64,000 nt of DNA from JBDWFY01 sp965275915 (GCA_965275915.1 CBDHYI010000007.1:992001-1056000), one strand, 5' to 3'; shown: positions 43,913 to 53,970, counted from the first letter of the stretch. A program made the numbers and translations. The notes: generated by a model from the sequence alone, not told the origin.

Positions 43913-44986
43913 TCAGATCCAGCCCATCAGTTCACGGCGAACGACCGCGTCCAGCACGTTCATACCATGCTCGCTGTCATTGAGACAGGGGATATGCGCA
44001 AAATCACCGCCGCCGTTCTCTTCGAAAATCTCACCGGCTTCACCGGCAATTTCCTCAAGCGTCTCAAGGCAGTCGGCGACGAAGCCCGGATTGATGACGG
44101 CAATTTTTTTCACGCCTTTTTTGGCGAGATCTTCGACGGTTTTATCCGTATAAGGCCGGAGCCATTCTTCAGGACCGAACCGGGACTGAAAAGTAACCCG
44201 GAGTTTTTCCTCTTCCCAGCCCAGCGCTTCCCGCACCAGACGGGTCGTCTTCTGGCAATGGCAATGGTAGGGGTCGCCCTTATCGAAGTAGCTCTGCGGA
44301 ATGCCGTGATAAGACGCCAGCACCGTCTCCGGCTCAAAGGACAGTTCGGCGAGTTTGTCCCGGATCGACTGAGCTAAAGCATCCACATAGACCGGATCAT
44401 CATGATAGGGCGGAACGGTTCTGATCGCCGGTTGCCAGCGCATTTTGGCAAGAGCTTCGAAGACTTTGTCATTAACGGTTGCCGTCGTACTCGCCGCATA
44501 TTGCGGATAAAGCGGAAAAACAAGAATACGATCACACCCCTGCTCCTTCAAACCGGCAAGTTTTTCGGCGATCGAAGGCTGTCCGTAACGCATGGCCCAG
44601 TCAACGATCACGCTGTCATGACCGGCCATCATACCGGACAGTTTTTCCGCCTGACTGCGCGTGATGGTGCGAAGCGGCGATTCATCCCATTCTTCATTCC
44701 AGATCGATTTGTAAGCGTCACCGGACTTTTTCGGGCGCCGCATCAGCACGATCCCGTAAAGGATCGGATACCATAACAGGCGCGGCCACTCGATGACGCG
44801 ACGGTCGGTCAGGAACTCAGCCAGGTACCGGCGCATCGGCCAGTAATCGGTCCCATCCGGCGTTCCAAGATTGACGAGCAGAACGCCGATCTTCCCCGAT
44901 TTTACCTTGGGATGGCCGGCGGGAAAGTTCTCTTCAGACGGTTTTGCAAAAGCGCACGAGGATGTCGTCTGGCGGTCTGTTGTCAT
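43913..44986 (-). CDS. hemH: Ferrochelatase
   Basis: A 357-aa enzyme inserting Fe2+ into protoporphyrin IX, the last step of haem synthesis. The active-site His is in LASYHGIPQSYF, followed by the GDPYHCHCQKTTRL motif. The LFPLYPQYAASTTATV and FQSRFGPEEWLRPYTD blocks are also conserved, with the second catalytic region near AVINPGFVADCLETLEEI. It is monocistronic as far as seen, with 230 bp of featureless DNA upstream. Length is normal for proteobacteria. Confidence 0.96.
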   Translation of the reverse strand: MTTDRQTTSSCAFAKPSEENFPAGHPKVKSGKIGVLLVNLGTPDGTDYWPMRRYLAEFLTDRRVIEWPRLLWYPILYGIVLMRRPKKSGDAYKSIWNEEWDESPLRTITRSQAEKLSGMMAGHDSVIVDWAMRYGQPSIAEKLAGLKEQGCDRILVFPLYPQYAASTTATVNDKVFEALAKMRWQPAIRTVPPYHDDPVYVDALAQSIRDKLAELSFEPETVLASYHGIPQSYFDKGDPYHCHCQKTTRLVREALGWEEEKLRVTFQSRFGPEEWLRPYTDKTVEDLAKKGVKKIAVINPGFVADCLETLEEIAGEAGEIFEENGGGDFAHIPCLNDSEHGMNVLDAVVRRELMGWI

Positions 44987-45216
44987 TGGCAGTCCATCTT
45001 TATCTTCTGTTTATCCGCACCGGCTCCGTTCCACTGATTAACCCGCGACCGGGCTCCATGCCAGCTGTTTCACAGAACCAGACTTTTTGCCGCAGCGATG
45101 GTGGAAATCAACGGTTGAAGGAGTGTATTCGATCAAACGGCACTCGCCTGATCGCAGATACATCTAAATACGACAGACTGAAATAATGGATCAGCCGGAA
45201 ATGGTTTCAAGAGCAA

Positions 45217-46458
45217 CTATTCATAAACGCGCTCATCGGCAATGACCTTGCCATCGTTGGGCAAGGACCCGGGCGCGACAAGTTCGACATCCCCTTTCAG
45301 CTTGGTCACTTCGCGCAAGGATTCGGCGATCCGGCCGTCAAGGCCGTTATTTGTCTGCTCCGATTCCACCGAAAGCACCATAACGTCCTGCTCTCCGGAG
45401 CGGGATACCGTCAGACGTGCACGACCGATACCCCGATGCCGTTTGAGGATCGCATCGATCTGCCCGGGATCGACAAACATACCCTTAACCTTGGTCCGCT
45501 GATCGGCCCGGCCCATCCAGCCCTTGATGCGGATGTTGGTGCGACCGCATGGCGAATCCCCCTCCATGACGGCCGACAGGTCGCCGGTGCCGAACCTTAT
45601 CAACGGATATGTGCGGTTAAAGCTGGTGACAACGACCTCACCGACCTCTCCCGGCGCAACCGGATCGCTGGTGCCCGGCCGGACGATTTCAACGATATAG
45701 TTTTCGTTGACGATCATGCCGTCCTCCGCCTCGCTCTCATAGGCGATCACGCCAAGATCGGCTGTCGCGTAACATTGCCGGACCGTGATACCCTGGTCGG
45801 CATATTCCTGCCGCAGCGATGGAAACAGCGCGCCACCCGATACCAGCGCCTTGTTGATTGTAGAGACGTCCAGGCCCTCAGCCTGCGCTCCGTCCAGCAG
45901 AACTTTCAGATAGTCCGGTGTTCCGGTGTAGGCAGAGGGTCGTAATGTCGCAATGGCCTGAAGCTGCATTTCCGTATTGCCCGTCCCGGCGGGAAAGACT
46001 GCGCAGCCAAGCGCGCGCGCTCCGGTATCCAGAATGAAGCCGCCCGGCGTCATGTGATAGGCAAATGTATTGTGAACGATATCGCCCCGCCGAAATCCCG
46101 CCGCAAACAGCGCCCGGGCCGCGTTCCACGGATCACCGCCCAGCCCCTGCGGCTCCCACACAGGCCCTGGCGACATGAACACCCGTCCGAACTGACTGGC
46201 GTCACCGGCAACAAAACCGCCGAACGGCGGTTCCGCCGACTGCTCTTCCATCAGGGCACCTTTACGCATGACCAGCAGGGTCTGTAATGCTTCGCGGGAG
46301 GTGATCGCGGCCGCATCGACATGTGTCAGCCGCCGCGCCCAGCCCGGTGCGGTATTCTTGGCATGCGACAACAGATCGGGAAGGCGCCGGAACAGATCAG
46401 ACTCGCGAATGTCGGAAGCCCGTGTCTCAAGCTCGTCAAAATAGTCAGGGCGTTTCAT
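45217..46458 (-). CDS. Phenylacetate-CoA-ligase-like AMP-binding protein (PaaK family)
   Basis: A 413-aa adenylate-forming enzyme of the PaaK family. The core is seen in LRPSAYTGTPDYLKVLLDGA, the adenine-site region VRQCYATADLGVIAYESE and the hinge GRADQRTKVKGMFVDPGQID. The C-terminal domain is complete with a conserved IADERVYE end. It probably activates an aryl- or alkyl-carboxylate as CoA thioester. It is the last gene of a seven-gene operon with a Liv-type ABC importer and a second acyl-CoA synthetase, so imported acids may be activated on entry. Confidence 0.83.
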   Translation of the reverse strand: MKRPDYFDELETRASDIRESDLFRRLPDLLSHAKNTAPGWARRLTHVDAAAITSREALQTLLVMRKGALMEEQSAEPPFGGFVAGDASQFGRVFMSPGPVWEPQGLGGDPWNAARALFAAGFRRGDIVHNTFAYHMTPGGFILDTGARALGCAVFPAGTGNTEMQLQAIATLRPSAYTGTPDYLKVLLDGAQAEGLDVSTINKALVSGGALFPSLRQEYADQGITVRQCYATADLGVIAYESEAEDGMIVNENYIVEIVRPGTSDPVAPGEVGEVVVTSFNRTYPLIRFGTGDLSAVMEGDSPCGRTNIRIKGWMGRADQRTKVKGMFVDPGQIDAILKRHRGIGRARLTVSRSGEQDVMVLSVESEQTNNGLDGRIAESLREVTKLKGDVELVAPGSLPNDGKVIADERVYE

Positions 46459-46513
46459 AGCAGTTCTCCCGTCGTATCAGATACCGCGAGGGCCGAGTGC
46501 GTCGCTCTTCCGG

Positions 46514-47359
46514 TCATGCCAGCCAGCGCTTACGCCGTTTGTAGTGTTTGACATCCCGGAACGACTTTCGCCCTTCGCCACCCACACCGAGATAAAATTC
46601 CTTGACGTCTTCATTTTCCCGTAAAGCGGCCCCCTCACCATCCAGAACCACACGGCCGGATTCCAGAATGTAGCCGTAGGTCGCATATCTGAGCGCCACG
46701 TTGGTGTTCTGTTCGGCAAGGAGAAAAGACACGCCTTCGTTCTTGTTGAGTGCCTGCACAATCTCGAAAATTTCTTCCACCAGTTGCGGTGCCAGACCCA
46801 TACTGGGCTCGTCAAGCAGGATCATGTCGGGGCGGGACATCAGGGCCCGGCCGATCGCACACATCTGCTGCTCACCGCCGGATGTATACCCGGCCTGAGA
46901 GCTGCGGCGTTCTTTGAGGCGGGGGAAGTACTTATAGACCCGTTCCAGATCCGCGCGGATTGCCGCGTTGCCGTCCCGCCGCGTATAGGCGCCGGTCAAC
47001 AGATTGTCCTCGATGCTGAGGTGGCCGAAGCAGTGCCGTCCCTCCATCACCTGTATGCAGCCCCGCCGCACCAGTTCATTGGGCGACAGCGCCTGCACCT
47101 CATCGCCTTTGAACAGAATATTGCCCTTGGTCACCTCTCCCCTTTCGGCTCCCAGAAGATTGGAAATCGCTTTCAGGGTTGTTGTCTTGCCGGCACCGTT
47201 TGCACCGAGAATTGCAACGATCCCCCCTTGGGGCACGGTCAGGGAAACGCCTTTCAAAACGAGAATGACGTGGTCGTAGATCACTTCGATGTTGTTGACC
47301 GACAGGATATCCGGCGTTTCCGCCTCCATCGTCTGCCCTGTCTCAGTTGCTACGAGCAT
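46514..47359 (-). CDS. Branched-chain amino-acid-type ABC transporter ATP-binding protein (LivF-type)
   Basis: A 281-aa ATPase. Walker A GANGAGKTT, signature TSGGEQQM and Walker B MILLDEPSMGLAP are clear; the TSGGEQQ variant is usual in this LivF subgroup. The C-terminal about 40 residues (EFYLGVGGEGRKSFRDVKHY) extend beyond the LivF core. It is separated from the upstream SBP gene by two hairpins. Confidence 0.9.
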   Translation of the reverse strand: MLVATETGQTMEAETPDILSVNNIEVIYDHVILVLKGVSLTVPQGGIVAILGANGAGKTTTLKAISNLLGAERGEVTKGNILFKGDEVQALSPNELVRRGCIQVMEGRHCFGHLSIEDNLLTGAYTRRDGNAAIRADLERVYKYFPRLKERRSSQAGYTSGGEQQMCAIGRALMSRPDMILLDEPSMGLAPQLVEEIFEIVQALNKNEGVSFLLAEQNTNVALRYATYGYILESGRVVLDGEGAALRENEDVKEFYLGVGGEGRKSFRDVKHYKRRKRWLA

Positions 47360-47405
47360 GTGTCATTCTCCGACAATTGATACTCTTCCGGCGGTCTTTT
47401 TTACC

Positions 47406-47450
47406 GGTCCGGAACACCTGCCCCGGACCGGATGCCGGGACAGGCCCGGC
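47406..47450 (-). promoter_or_regulatory. Two tandem hairpins between SBP and LivF-type genes
   Basis: GGTCCGG/CCGGACC (47406-47429, 10-nt loop) and GCCGGG/CCCGGC (47434-47450, 5-nt loop). Both lie in the 109-bp gap after the binding-protein stop. No T-tract follows in the direction of the operon, so mRNA protection or partial attenuation is more likely than full termination. Confidence 0.55.
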
Positions 47451-47468
47451 TTTACCGAAGCAGTCAGA

Positions 47469-48782
47469 TCAGCCGCAAGGCAGTGCAGACCGATCCGGCC
47501 ATGGCGCATTATTTTTGGCGTATTCTTCCGCCTTGGCTTTTTCGAGCGGCTCAATCGCGGCACGGTCGGGCATAATGTGCTCACTGGCCTTGACGAACTG
47601 CGTGCCATCCCATTCCAGCATCCAACCGCCACCATGGCCGGTGTGATTGTCACAGGCCGTGGCAAACGGTGTCGTCATGCCGCGCATGCCGAGCTCATCG
47701 AGTTTTGCTTCATCGATATTGAGGTTTTCCAGGCCCCAACGCAGCTGTTCAGCCGTGACGACTTTGGTATCAAAATGCGCCTGGGCTGCCTTGACGCCCT
47801 CGATCAGGATCATGGAGATGACCAGACCGCGCTGATAGAAAACGGTGTTCATCTCGTCTTCGCTTTCAATCAGTGAATTGCCGGCATCGACCACATATTT
47901 TTTGACATCGGCCAGAACCGGATAATCGCCCGGTACATTCCAGCTGATCGAACGGTAGCCCTTGCCCTTGTCGCCAACGGCTTTCAGATCACCGTCATAG
48001 CCGGACCACCAGACGCCAACGAACTTGTCCATCGGAAAGCGGGTCTTGACGGCTTCGGTAATGGCGCCGGCATTCATCGCACCCCATCCCCACATGACAA
48101 CGTAATCAGGTCTCTCGCGCCTGATCTGCAGCCACTGTGCGGACTGGTTCTGCATTTCCTTCAAACCGACCGGGATCGGCAGGAAGGTAAAACCATGCTT
48201 TTCCGCCATCGCCTCGATCAGCGGGATCGGTTCCTTGCCGTAGGGATGATCCAGATGAAGCAATGCGATCTTCTGGCCCTTAAGCTTGTCAAGATCGCCC
48301 TCGGAAATATGATTGAGGATCATTGACGCGGCGTCCCAGTAAGAGGACGGAGGGTTGAAGGCCCAGGCAAACACATTGCCGTCCGACATCGGTGAGAAAC
48401 CATATCCGGGGGCAAGGATCGGAATCTTGTCGACATTGGTGCGCGGCAACACCTGCAGCGTGATGCCGGTCGACCAGGGCTGAGTGACGATCGCTTTGCC
48501 CTTGGTCTTTTCGTAACATTCGACGCCCTTGTTGGTATTGTAGCCCGTCTCACACTCGTCATAGACGATCTTGACACCGTTCACGCCGCCATCGCGTGCA
48601 TTCAGCATCTCTATGTAATCGCGCTGTCCGTTCATCAACGGAATACCGGTCGCAGCAAACGGGCCGGTCCGGTAGGACAGGTTCGGAACATAAATTTCGT
48701 CCGCTGCCAGCAGCGGCGTTGTCACCAGCGCGGCAACGGCAATACCCGCCACAATGGTCTTTGAAAGTCCACTTATCTTCAT
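47469..48782 (-). CDS. Branched-chain amino-acid-type ABC substrate-binding protein (LivJ/K-like)
   Basis: A 437-aa periplasmic binding protein, longer than LivJ. The start at 48782 follows GGAGGAAAAA; the signal peptide ends TTPLLAADE. Family features include YVPNLSYRTGPFAATGIPLM and YDECETGYNTNKGVECYEKT. It belongs to the large urea/amide/aromatic-acid-like branch rather than true leucine binders. With two acyl-CoA ligases in the operon, an aromatic or fatty-acid-like ligand is more likely than leucine (inference). Confidence 0.88.
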   Translation of the reverse strand: MKISGLSKTIVAGIAVAALVTTPLLAADEIYVPNLSYRTGPFAATGIPLMNGQRDYIEMLNARDGGVNGVKIVYDECETGYNTNKGVECYEKTKGKAIVTQPWSTGITLQVLPRTNVDKIPILAPGYGFSPMSDGNVFAWAFNPPSSYWDAASMILNHISEGDLDKLKGQKIALLHLDHPYGKEPIPLIEAMAEKHGFTFLPIPVGLKEMQNQSAQWLQIRRERPDYVVMWGWGAMNAGAITEAVKTRFPMDKFVGVWWSGYDGDLKAVGDKGKGYRSISWNVPGDYPVLADVKKYVVDAGNSLIESEDEMNTVFYQRGLVISMILIEGVKAAQAHFDTKVVTAEQLRWGLENLNIDEAKLDELGMRGMTTPFATACDNHTGHGGGWMLEWDGTQFVKASEHIMPDRAAIEPLEKAKAEEYAKNNAPWPDRSALPCG

Positions 48783-48840
48783 TTTTTCCTCCACAGTCTT
48801 TCTTCCTTTGCGGCCGGGCGTCGCCGCACTGATCAGCCGA

Positions 48841-49917
48841 TCAGTGCGGGAATGGCCAAATGACAAGCTTTTCGCGGATAACCGCCCAAAATCTTGCCAG
48901 CCCATGTGGTTCCACAATCAAGAACATGATGATCAGCGCGCCGATGATCATGACATTGATATGTTCCAGCGTCGCAACATTGACGCTGATACCGAGCATC
49001 CCCGGAATAAGATTGATGATAACGGGCAACGCAACGATCAGCACGGCACCGAGGAAATTCCCCAGTATGCTGCCAAGACCGCCGATGATTGCGATGAACA
49101 GAATCTGGAAACTCAGAGGGATGTCGAACAGGTTCGGCTCCGCCGCGCCCTTCCACAAGAAAACCATCAGTGCCCCGGCGATTCCGACAATGTAGGAACT
49201 GACGGCAAATGCCGTCAGCTTGGCGCGCATCAGATTGATACCGACCAGTTCAGCGGCAATATCCATATCCCGGACCGCTTTCCACATCCGCCCGTAGCGC
49301 CCCCGCGTCAGATTGATGGAGAGCCAGAACACGACCGTCACGGCCACAAGAACAAAATAATATTGAACCACCGGCTGCGCCGTCGGCCCGGTCACTGTCA
49401 GGCCGAACATGTCCATGGTTCTGACTTCGATCGCACCGGAGGCGTTGTAATTGTAAAGCCACGACCATTTCTCAAACAGCCAGACAAGAAAGAACTGCGC
49501 CGCCAGTGTTGCGATCGCCAGATAGAAGCCCTTGATCCTGAGTGACGGTAAGCCGAAGGCGACACCGACTGCAGCGGAAAAGAATCCGGACAGCGCCAGC
49601 GCAATGACGAAATTCAACTCCGGAAAGATGGTTGTGATCTTGTAACAGGCATAGGCACCGACGCCCATGAAACCGGCGGTACCCAGCGAAAGCTGTCCCG
49701 CATAGCCTGTCAGGATGTTCAGGCCCAGCGAGGCAAGCGCATAAATCAACACCGGCACCAGCAGGGCCTTGAAGGTGAATTCACTGGCCGTCAGCGGAAA
49801 GACCACATAGCCAAGCACCAGGAAAAAGATCAGCAGGTAAGCATCCTGGCGAACCGGGAACAGCGCCTGGTCGCTTTCGTAGCTGGTCTTGAACTGGCCT
49901 GCGGTTCTGTAAAGCAC
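48841..49917 (-). CDS. Branched-chain amino-acid-type ABC permease (LivM-type)
   Basis: A 358-aa permease with about ten membrane segments; LNILTGYAGQLSLGTAGFMG is the LivM hallmark and GGLGSILGNFLGAVLIVALP the C-terminal one. The start is the GTG at 49917, preceded by GGAGG. The frame upstream to 49992 lacks a site and overlaps the LivH end. Confidence 0.9.
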   Translation of the reverse strand: MLYRTAGQFKTSYESDQALFPVRQDAYLLIFFLVLGYVVFPLTASEFTFKALLVPVLIYALASLGLNILTGYAGQLSLGTAGFMGVGAYACYKITTIFPELNFVIALALSGFFSAAVGVAFGLPSLRIKGFYLAIATLAAQFFLVWLFEKWSWLYNYNASGAIEVRTMDMFGLTVTGPTAQPVVQYYFVLVAVTVVFWLSINLTRGRYGRMWKAVRDMDIAAELVGINLMRAKLTAFAVSSYIVGIAGALMVFLWKGAAEPNLFDIPLSFQILFIAIIGGLGSILGNFLGAVLIVALPVIINLIPGMLGISVNVATLEHINVMIIGALIIMFLIVEPHGLARFWAVIREKLVIWPFPH

Positions 49918-49933
49918 GGTTTTCCTCCAGACC

Positions 49934-50893
49934 TCAGACGCGCTCGATAATACGCTCGCCGAACAGGCCCTGCGGCCGGAACAGGAGAACAATCAGAGCA
50001 AAGATGAATGCGAACCAGGTCTCCGTATTGCCGCCCATCAGCGGCTGGCCCCAGTAAATTTCAAACAGTTTCTCCAGCAGGCCGATCGCAATGCCGCCGA
50101 TGATGGCGCCGGACACCGATTCAAGACCGCCGAGCATCAGAACCGGCAGCGCTTTATAGGCGATCACTTCAAGCGCAAACGAAACCCCGGCCCTGGCGCC
50201 CCAGACAATGCCTGTGACCAATGCGATCACCCCGGCAATGAACCAGACCAGCACCCAGATCGTGGACAGGGAAATACCGACGGACAGCGCAGCCTGATGA
50301 TCGTCGCCCAGCGCCCGGATTGCGCGGCCCATGGACGACTTGTTCAGGAAAAACAGCAGTCCGACCACCAGGATGATCGCCATACCCACGGCCGTCAGAT
50401 CTTTCTGCTCAATCAGCACAAAGCCGCCAAAGGGCTCAAGTTCGAAGGCCCCGGTGGGAATACCCAGTTCCTCGGTAATCATGATCTTGTTTTCGCCGCC
50501 GAAAACAAACTCGCCAAACCCGATCAAAAACAGCGTGATCCCGATCGTCGCCATGAACAGGACGATATCGGGCTGGTTCACCAGAGGGCGCAGAACCACC
50601 CGCTCGACCGCCACCGCAAGCAGATACATGACGCCCAGCGTCACCGGAACGGCGGCCCAGGCCGGCAGTCCCGCTTCATAAAGGCCAACCAGGGTCAAAG
50701 CGGCGAAAACCACCATAATGCCCTGGGCAAAATTAAAGATCCGGGACGATTTGAAAATCAGAACGAAACCGAGCGCGATCAATGCATAAAGCACGCCCGA
50801 CACCAGCCCTTCCCACAGAACCTGCAGCAGAAAGTCCGGGGCGGCGGCCATCTGGACGAAAGGATCAATAAAGACCTTGTAGAGCGTTTCCAT
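49934..50893 (-). CDS. Branched-chain amino-acid-type ABC permease (LivH-type)
   Basis: A 319-aa permease. ALIALGFVLIFKSSRIFNFA and the C-terminal GGLESVSGAIIGGIAIGLLE are LivH hallmarks. A strong AAGGAGGGG site precedes the ATG. A large periplasmic loop around residues 125-150 is usual in the subgroup. It forms the channel with the LivM-type protein encoded downstream. Confidence 0.9.
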   Translation of the reverse strand: METLYKVFIDPFVQMAAAPDFLLQVLWEGLVSGVLYALIALGFVLIFKSSRIFNFAQGIMVVFAALTLVGLYEAGLPAWAAVPVTLGVMYLLAVAVERVVLRPLVNQPDIVLFMATIGITLFLIGFGEFVFGGENKIMITEELGIPTGAFELEPFGGFVLIEQKDLTAVGMAIILVVGLLFFLNKSSMGRAIRALGDDHQAALSVGISLSTIWVLVWFIAGVIALVTGIVWGARAGVSFALEVIAYKALPVLMLGGLESVSGAIIGGIAIGLLEKLFEIYWGQPLMGGNTETWFAFIFALIVLLFRPQGLFGERIIERV

Positions 50894-50905
50894 TCACACC
50901 CCTCC

Positions 50906-51736
50906 TTAATGCGGTACGCCAAGATAGGCGTCGATGACGTCCTGATCTTTTTGAACGTCTTCAGGCAGACCATCTGCAATTTTCCGGCCGTAATCCAGAA
51001 CCACAACCCGATCGGACAGATCCATGACGACACCCATATCGTGTTCGATCAGCGCAATCGTTGTGCCATATTGCTGATTGACGTCGAGAATGAAGCGCGA
51101 CATGTCTTCCTTTTCTTCAAGGTTCATCCCGGCCATCGGTTCATCCAGAAGAAGCAGGTCCGGTTCCATGGCAAGCGCGCGCGCCAGTTCCACCCGCTTT
51201 TGCAGGCCGTAGGGCAGCCGACCGACCGGCGTTCGGCGGATATGCTGGATCTCCAGAAAATCGATTATCTCCTCGACCTTCCGGCGATGCTCGATTTCCT
51301 CCTGCATGGCCGGGCCGCGCCAGATCATCTGCCAGAACATGTTCGCGGTCATCCGTGTCGCGCGGCCGGCCATGATGTTGTCCAGCGTCGACATGCCTTT
51401 GAACAAGGCGACGTTCTGGAAGGTACGGGCAATACCCTGTCCTACGGCCTGATGGGGTTTCATCGACCGGCGCTCCTTGCCCCGGAAGGTGATTTTGCCT
51501 TCCTGTGGCCGGTAAAAGCCGTTGATGACATTCAGCATCGACGTCTTGCCGGCACCGTTCGGGCCGATAATCGCCCGGATTTCGCCTTTCAGAACATCAA
51601 AGGAAATGTCACTGATAGCGTTGACGCCGCCGAAACGAAGGAACACGTTTTCGATTTTCAGAAGGACATCGCCCGCTTTCACCTCAGCATTGTGACCGGA
51701 CGTTCCGGCGGTATCCGGGCTCGCATGAACGTTCAT
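50906..51736 (-). CDS. Branched-chain amino-acid-type ABC ATP-binding protein (LivG-type)
   Basis: A 276-aa ATPase with Walker A GPNGAGKTS, a LivG-type signature region LPYGLQKRVELARALA and Walker B LLLDEPMAGM. The signature reads LPYGLQKR instead of LSGGQ, which is normal for this ligase-linked subgroup. It overlaps the acyl-CoA synthetase gene by 4 bp. Confidence 0.9.
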   Translation of the reverse strand: MNVHASPDTAGTSGHNAEVKAGDVLLKIENVFLRFGGVNAISDISFDVLKGEIRAIIGPNGAGKTSMLNVINGFYRPQEGKITFRGKERRSMKPHQAVGQGIARTFQNVALFKGMSTLDNIMAGRATRMTANMFWQMIWRGPAMQEEIEHRRKVEEIIDFLEIQHIRRTPVGRLPYGLQKRVELARALAMEPDLLLLDEPMAGMNLEEKEDMSRFILDVNQQYGTTIALIEHDMGVVMDLSDRVVVLDYGRKIADGLPEDVQKDQDVIDAYLGVPH

Positions 51737-53721
51737 TCCGCTGCCTCCCGAACCGCTTCTGTTGCCTGCGAATAGGTCTGCATCGGACGAATTTCTATGG
51801 TCGCTTCAAGGATACCTTTCCGGCCGTCCTCAAAGGTCACTTCGGTTCTGATATGCTTGGACTCCGACCCATCATAAAAAGCTTCGATCAGCGGCTCGTA
51901 GCGTTCGGAGATAAATGTCCGCCGGACTTTCTGTGTTCGCGTAAGCTCACCGTCATCGGCGTCAAGCTCCTTGTGCAGGATCAGGAAGCGCTGGATCTGG
52001 GCACCGGCCATCATCGGTTCTGTCGAAAGGTCCTTGTTGACCTGGTCGACATGGCTTTCGATCATCTTATAAACGTCCGGATGGGCTGCGAGTTCCTGAT
52101 AGCTGGCATAGGCGATATTGTTGCGTTCAGCCCAGTTGCCGACGGCGATGAGGTCGATATTGATGAAGGCGGCGCAAAAGTCCTTGTCATGCCCGAATGC
52201 AACAGCTTCCTTGATGTTGGGGAAAAATTTGAGCTTGTTTTCGATATATTTGGGCGCAAACAGGCTGCCGCTGTTCAGCTTGCCGACATCCTTGGCCCGG
52301 TCGATGATTTTCAGGTGACCCTCGTCCGTGAAAAAGCCGGCATCGCCGGTGTGCATCCAGCCGTCATCGGTCTTTGTTTCCCGGGTCGCTTCCTCGTTCT
52401 TGAAATATCGCAGGAAGACGCCCGGGGACTTATAAAGCACTTCGCCGTCGTCAGCGATTTTGATCTCTACGTCCGTCGCCGGCGGGCCGACCGTATCGGC
52501 GCGAATGGCACCATCGGGCTGGATTGTGACGAACACACTGCCCTCGGTCTGGCCATAGAGTTGTTTGAGGTTCAGGCCGAGCGAGCGATAAAAGCTGAAA
52601 ATTTCAGGACCGATAGCCTCGCCGGCCGTATAACCGACCCGCACCCGGGAGAACCCCATGTGGTTCTTGAGCGGCCCGTAGACGAAAAACTCGCCGAGAA
52701 AATAAAGAATCCGATCTGAAAACGGAACGGATTCGCCGTTCAGGATCCTTTCACCGGAGCGGCGGGCAACGGCCATAAAAAAATCGAACATCCTGCGCTT
52801 GATACGACCTGCGTCTTCCATATCGACGGTGATCGTGGTCAGCATGTTCTCAAACACCCTTGGAGGGGCGAAAAAGTATGTCGGGGCGATTTCCCGACGG
52901 TCTTCTGAAACCGTTTCCAGGCTCTCCGGGCAGTTGACGCAGTAGCCCGCCGTATAGGACTGGCAAAGGGAAAACACGTGATCGCCAACCCAGGCAAGCG
53001 GCAGATAGGCGAGCGTTTCGTCCGTCTCGTTCAATCCTTCAAACGTGTTGGCATTCTTCGCCGTCGTAATCAGATTATCGTAACTCAGAAGGACGCCCTT
53101 GGGCTTACCGGTCGTGCCGGATGTGTAAAGGATAACAGCAACATCGCTGCCTTTGAGATCCGCGATCGACTGCAGCCACCCTTCGCTGACGGACGGGTCT
53201 GCATCAAGACGCGCAAGGCCGCGGACCTGGACGCTGACGAAGTCGTGCAGATGCGTGTGATCATAGTCCCGCAAGCCGCGTTCTTCGTCATAGATAAGGT
53301 GCGCCAGTTTCGGCAGTTGGCCCTGAAGAGACAGAACTTTGTCGACCTGTTCCTGATCTTCGCAGATGGCAAAACGCACATCGGCATGTTCAAGAACGAA
53401 GACCATCTCCTGCGCGACGGAATCGGCATAGACCGGAACGGGAATGCCCCCCAGAGACTGTACGGCGACAATCGACCAGTAAAGCCGGGGCCGGTTCGAG
53501 CCGATGATTGCAACCGCATCGCCGGGTTCAAGGCCCAGATCCGACAGTCCCGCAGCAAAGCGCCGGATTTCATCTTCAACGTCGCGCCAGGTCCAGGACT
53601 GCCAGATCCCCAGATCCTTTTCGCGCATCGCAGTTCTGTCAGGCCACTTTTTCGCGTTTCTTTGCAGGAGACCAGGAAATGTCTCCTCATTCGCGTTATC
53701 GACGAGTGTCGACCCGGCCAT
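51733..53721 (-). CDS. Long-chain acyl-CoA synthetase-like AMP-dependent ligase
   Basis: A 662-aa adenylate-forming enzyme, first gene of the operon. The P-loop-like AMP motif is ILYTSGTTGKPKGVLLS, followed by YLPLAWVGDHVF. The A5/A7 motifs are QLYGQTEGSVF and MHTGDAGFFTDEGHLKIIDR, and the linker lysine region VGKLNSGSLFAPKYIE. The size and the GDHVF block match the FadD15/ACSBG-like branch. It should make CoA thioesters from fatty or aryl acids delivered by the Liv-type importer encoded downstream. Confidence 0.88.
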   Translation of the reverse strand: MAGSTLVDNANEETFPGLLQRNAKKWPDRTAMREKDLGIWQSWTWRDVEDEIRRFAAGLSDLGLEPGDAVAIIGSNRPRLYWSIVAVQSLGGIPVPVYADSVAQEMVFVLEHADVRFAICEDQEQVDKVLSLQGQLPKLAHLIYDEERGLRDYDHTHLHDFVSVQVRGLARLDADPSVSEGWLQSIADLKGSDVAVILYTSGTTGKPKGVLLSYDNLITTAKNANTFEGLNETDETLAYLPLAWVGDHVFSLCQSYTAGYCVNCPESLETVSEDRREIAPTYFFAPPRVFENMLTTITVDMEDAGRIKRRMFDFFMAVARRSGERILNGESVPFSDRILYFLGEFFVYGPLKNHMGFSRVRVGYTAGEAIGPEIFSFYRSLGLNLKQLYGQTEGSVFVTIQPDGAIRADTVGPPATDVEIKIADDGEVLYKSPGVFLRYFKNEEATRETKTDDGWMHTGDAGFFTDEGHLKIIDRAKDVGKLNSGSLFAPKYIENKLKFFPNIKEAVAFGHDKDFCAAFINIDLIAVGNWAERNNIAYASYQELAAHPDVYKMIESHVDQVNKDLSTEPMMAGAQIQRFLILHKELDADDGELTRTQKVRRTFISERYEPLIEAFYDGSESKHIRTEVTFEDGRKGILEATIEIRPMQTYSQATEAVREAAE

Positions 53722-53970
53722 GGCGTTCTCTTCCCTGCGGGCGCTCCATAAGTCGGGCGCTCATTTGTTTTTGTTCAGTCATCCTCCCGCCGCTTCGACC
53801 CCTCCGTGGACCGGCCCGAAGACGGCATGGAAAGACAGTATCGCAGGCACATGTCCCGAATATAAGCCAATTGTTTCGAATTGTTTCAGATCCGGAGCGT
53901 GACGTGCCCTGCCTGGATCACGCTTTTGGAAGGGGTAGCGGCTGCCGATTATTTGCCCTTTAATGTCAAT
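53722..53970. promoter_or_regulatory. Divergent region between the ligase-liv operon and the hybrid kinase
   Basis: A 249-bp spacer that must hold promoters for both directions. No operator dyad or clear promoter hexamers were recognised. The kinase frame is open back to 53881, so the true start may be within it. Confidence 0.35.

Noticed and set aside
50297..51775. 492-codon plus-strand open frame
   Set aside because: It lies antisense across intact LivH- and LivG-type genes with full family motifs, has His/Arg/Gln-rich shadow composition and shows no domain.
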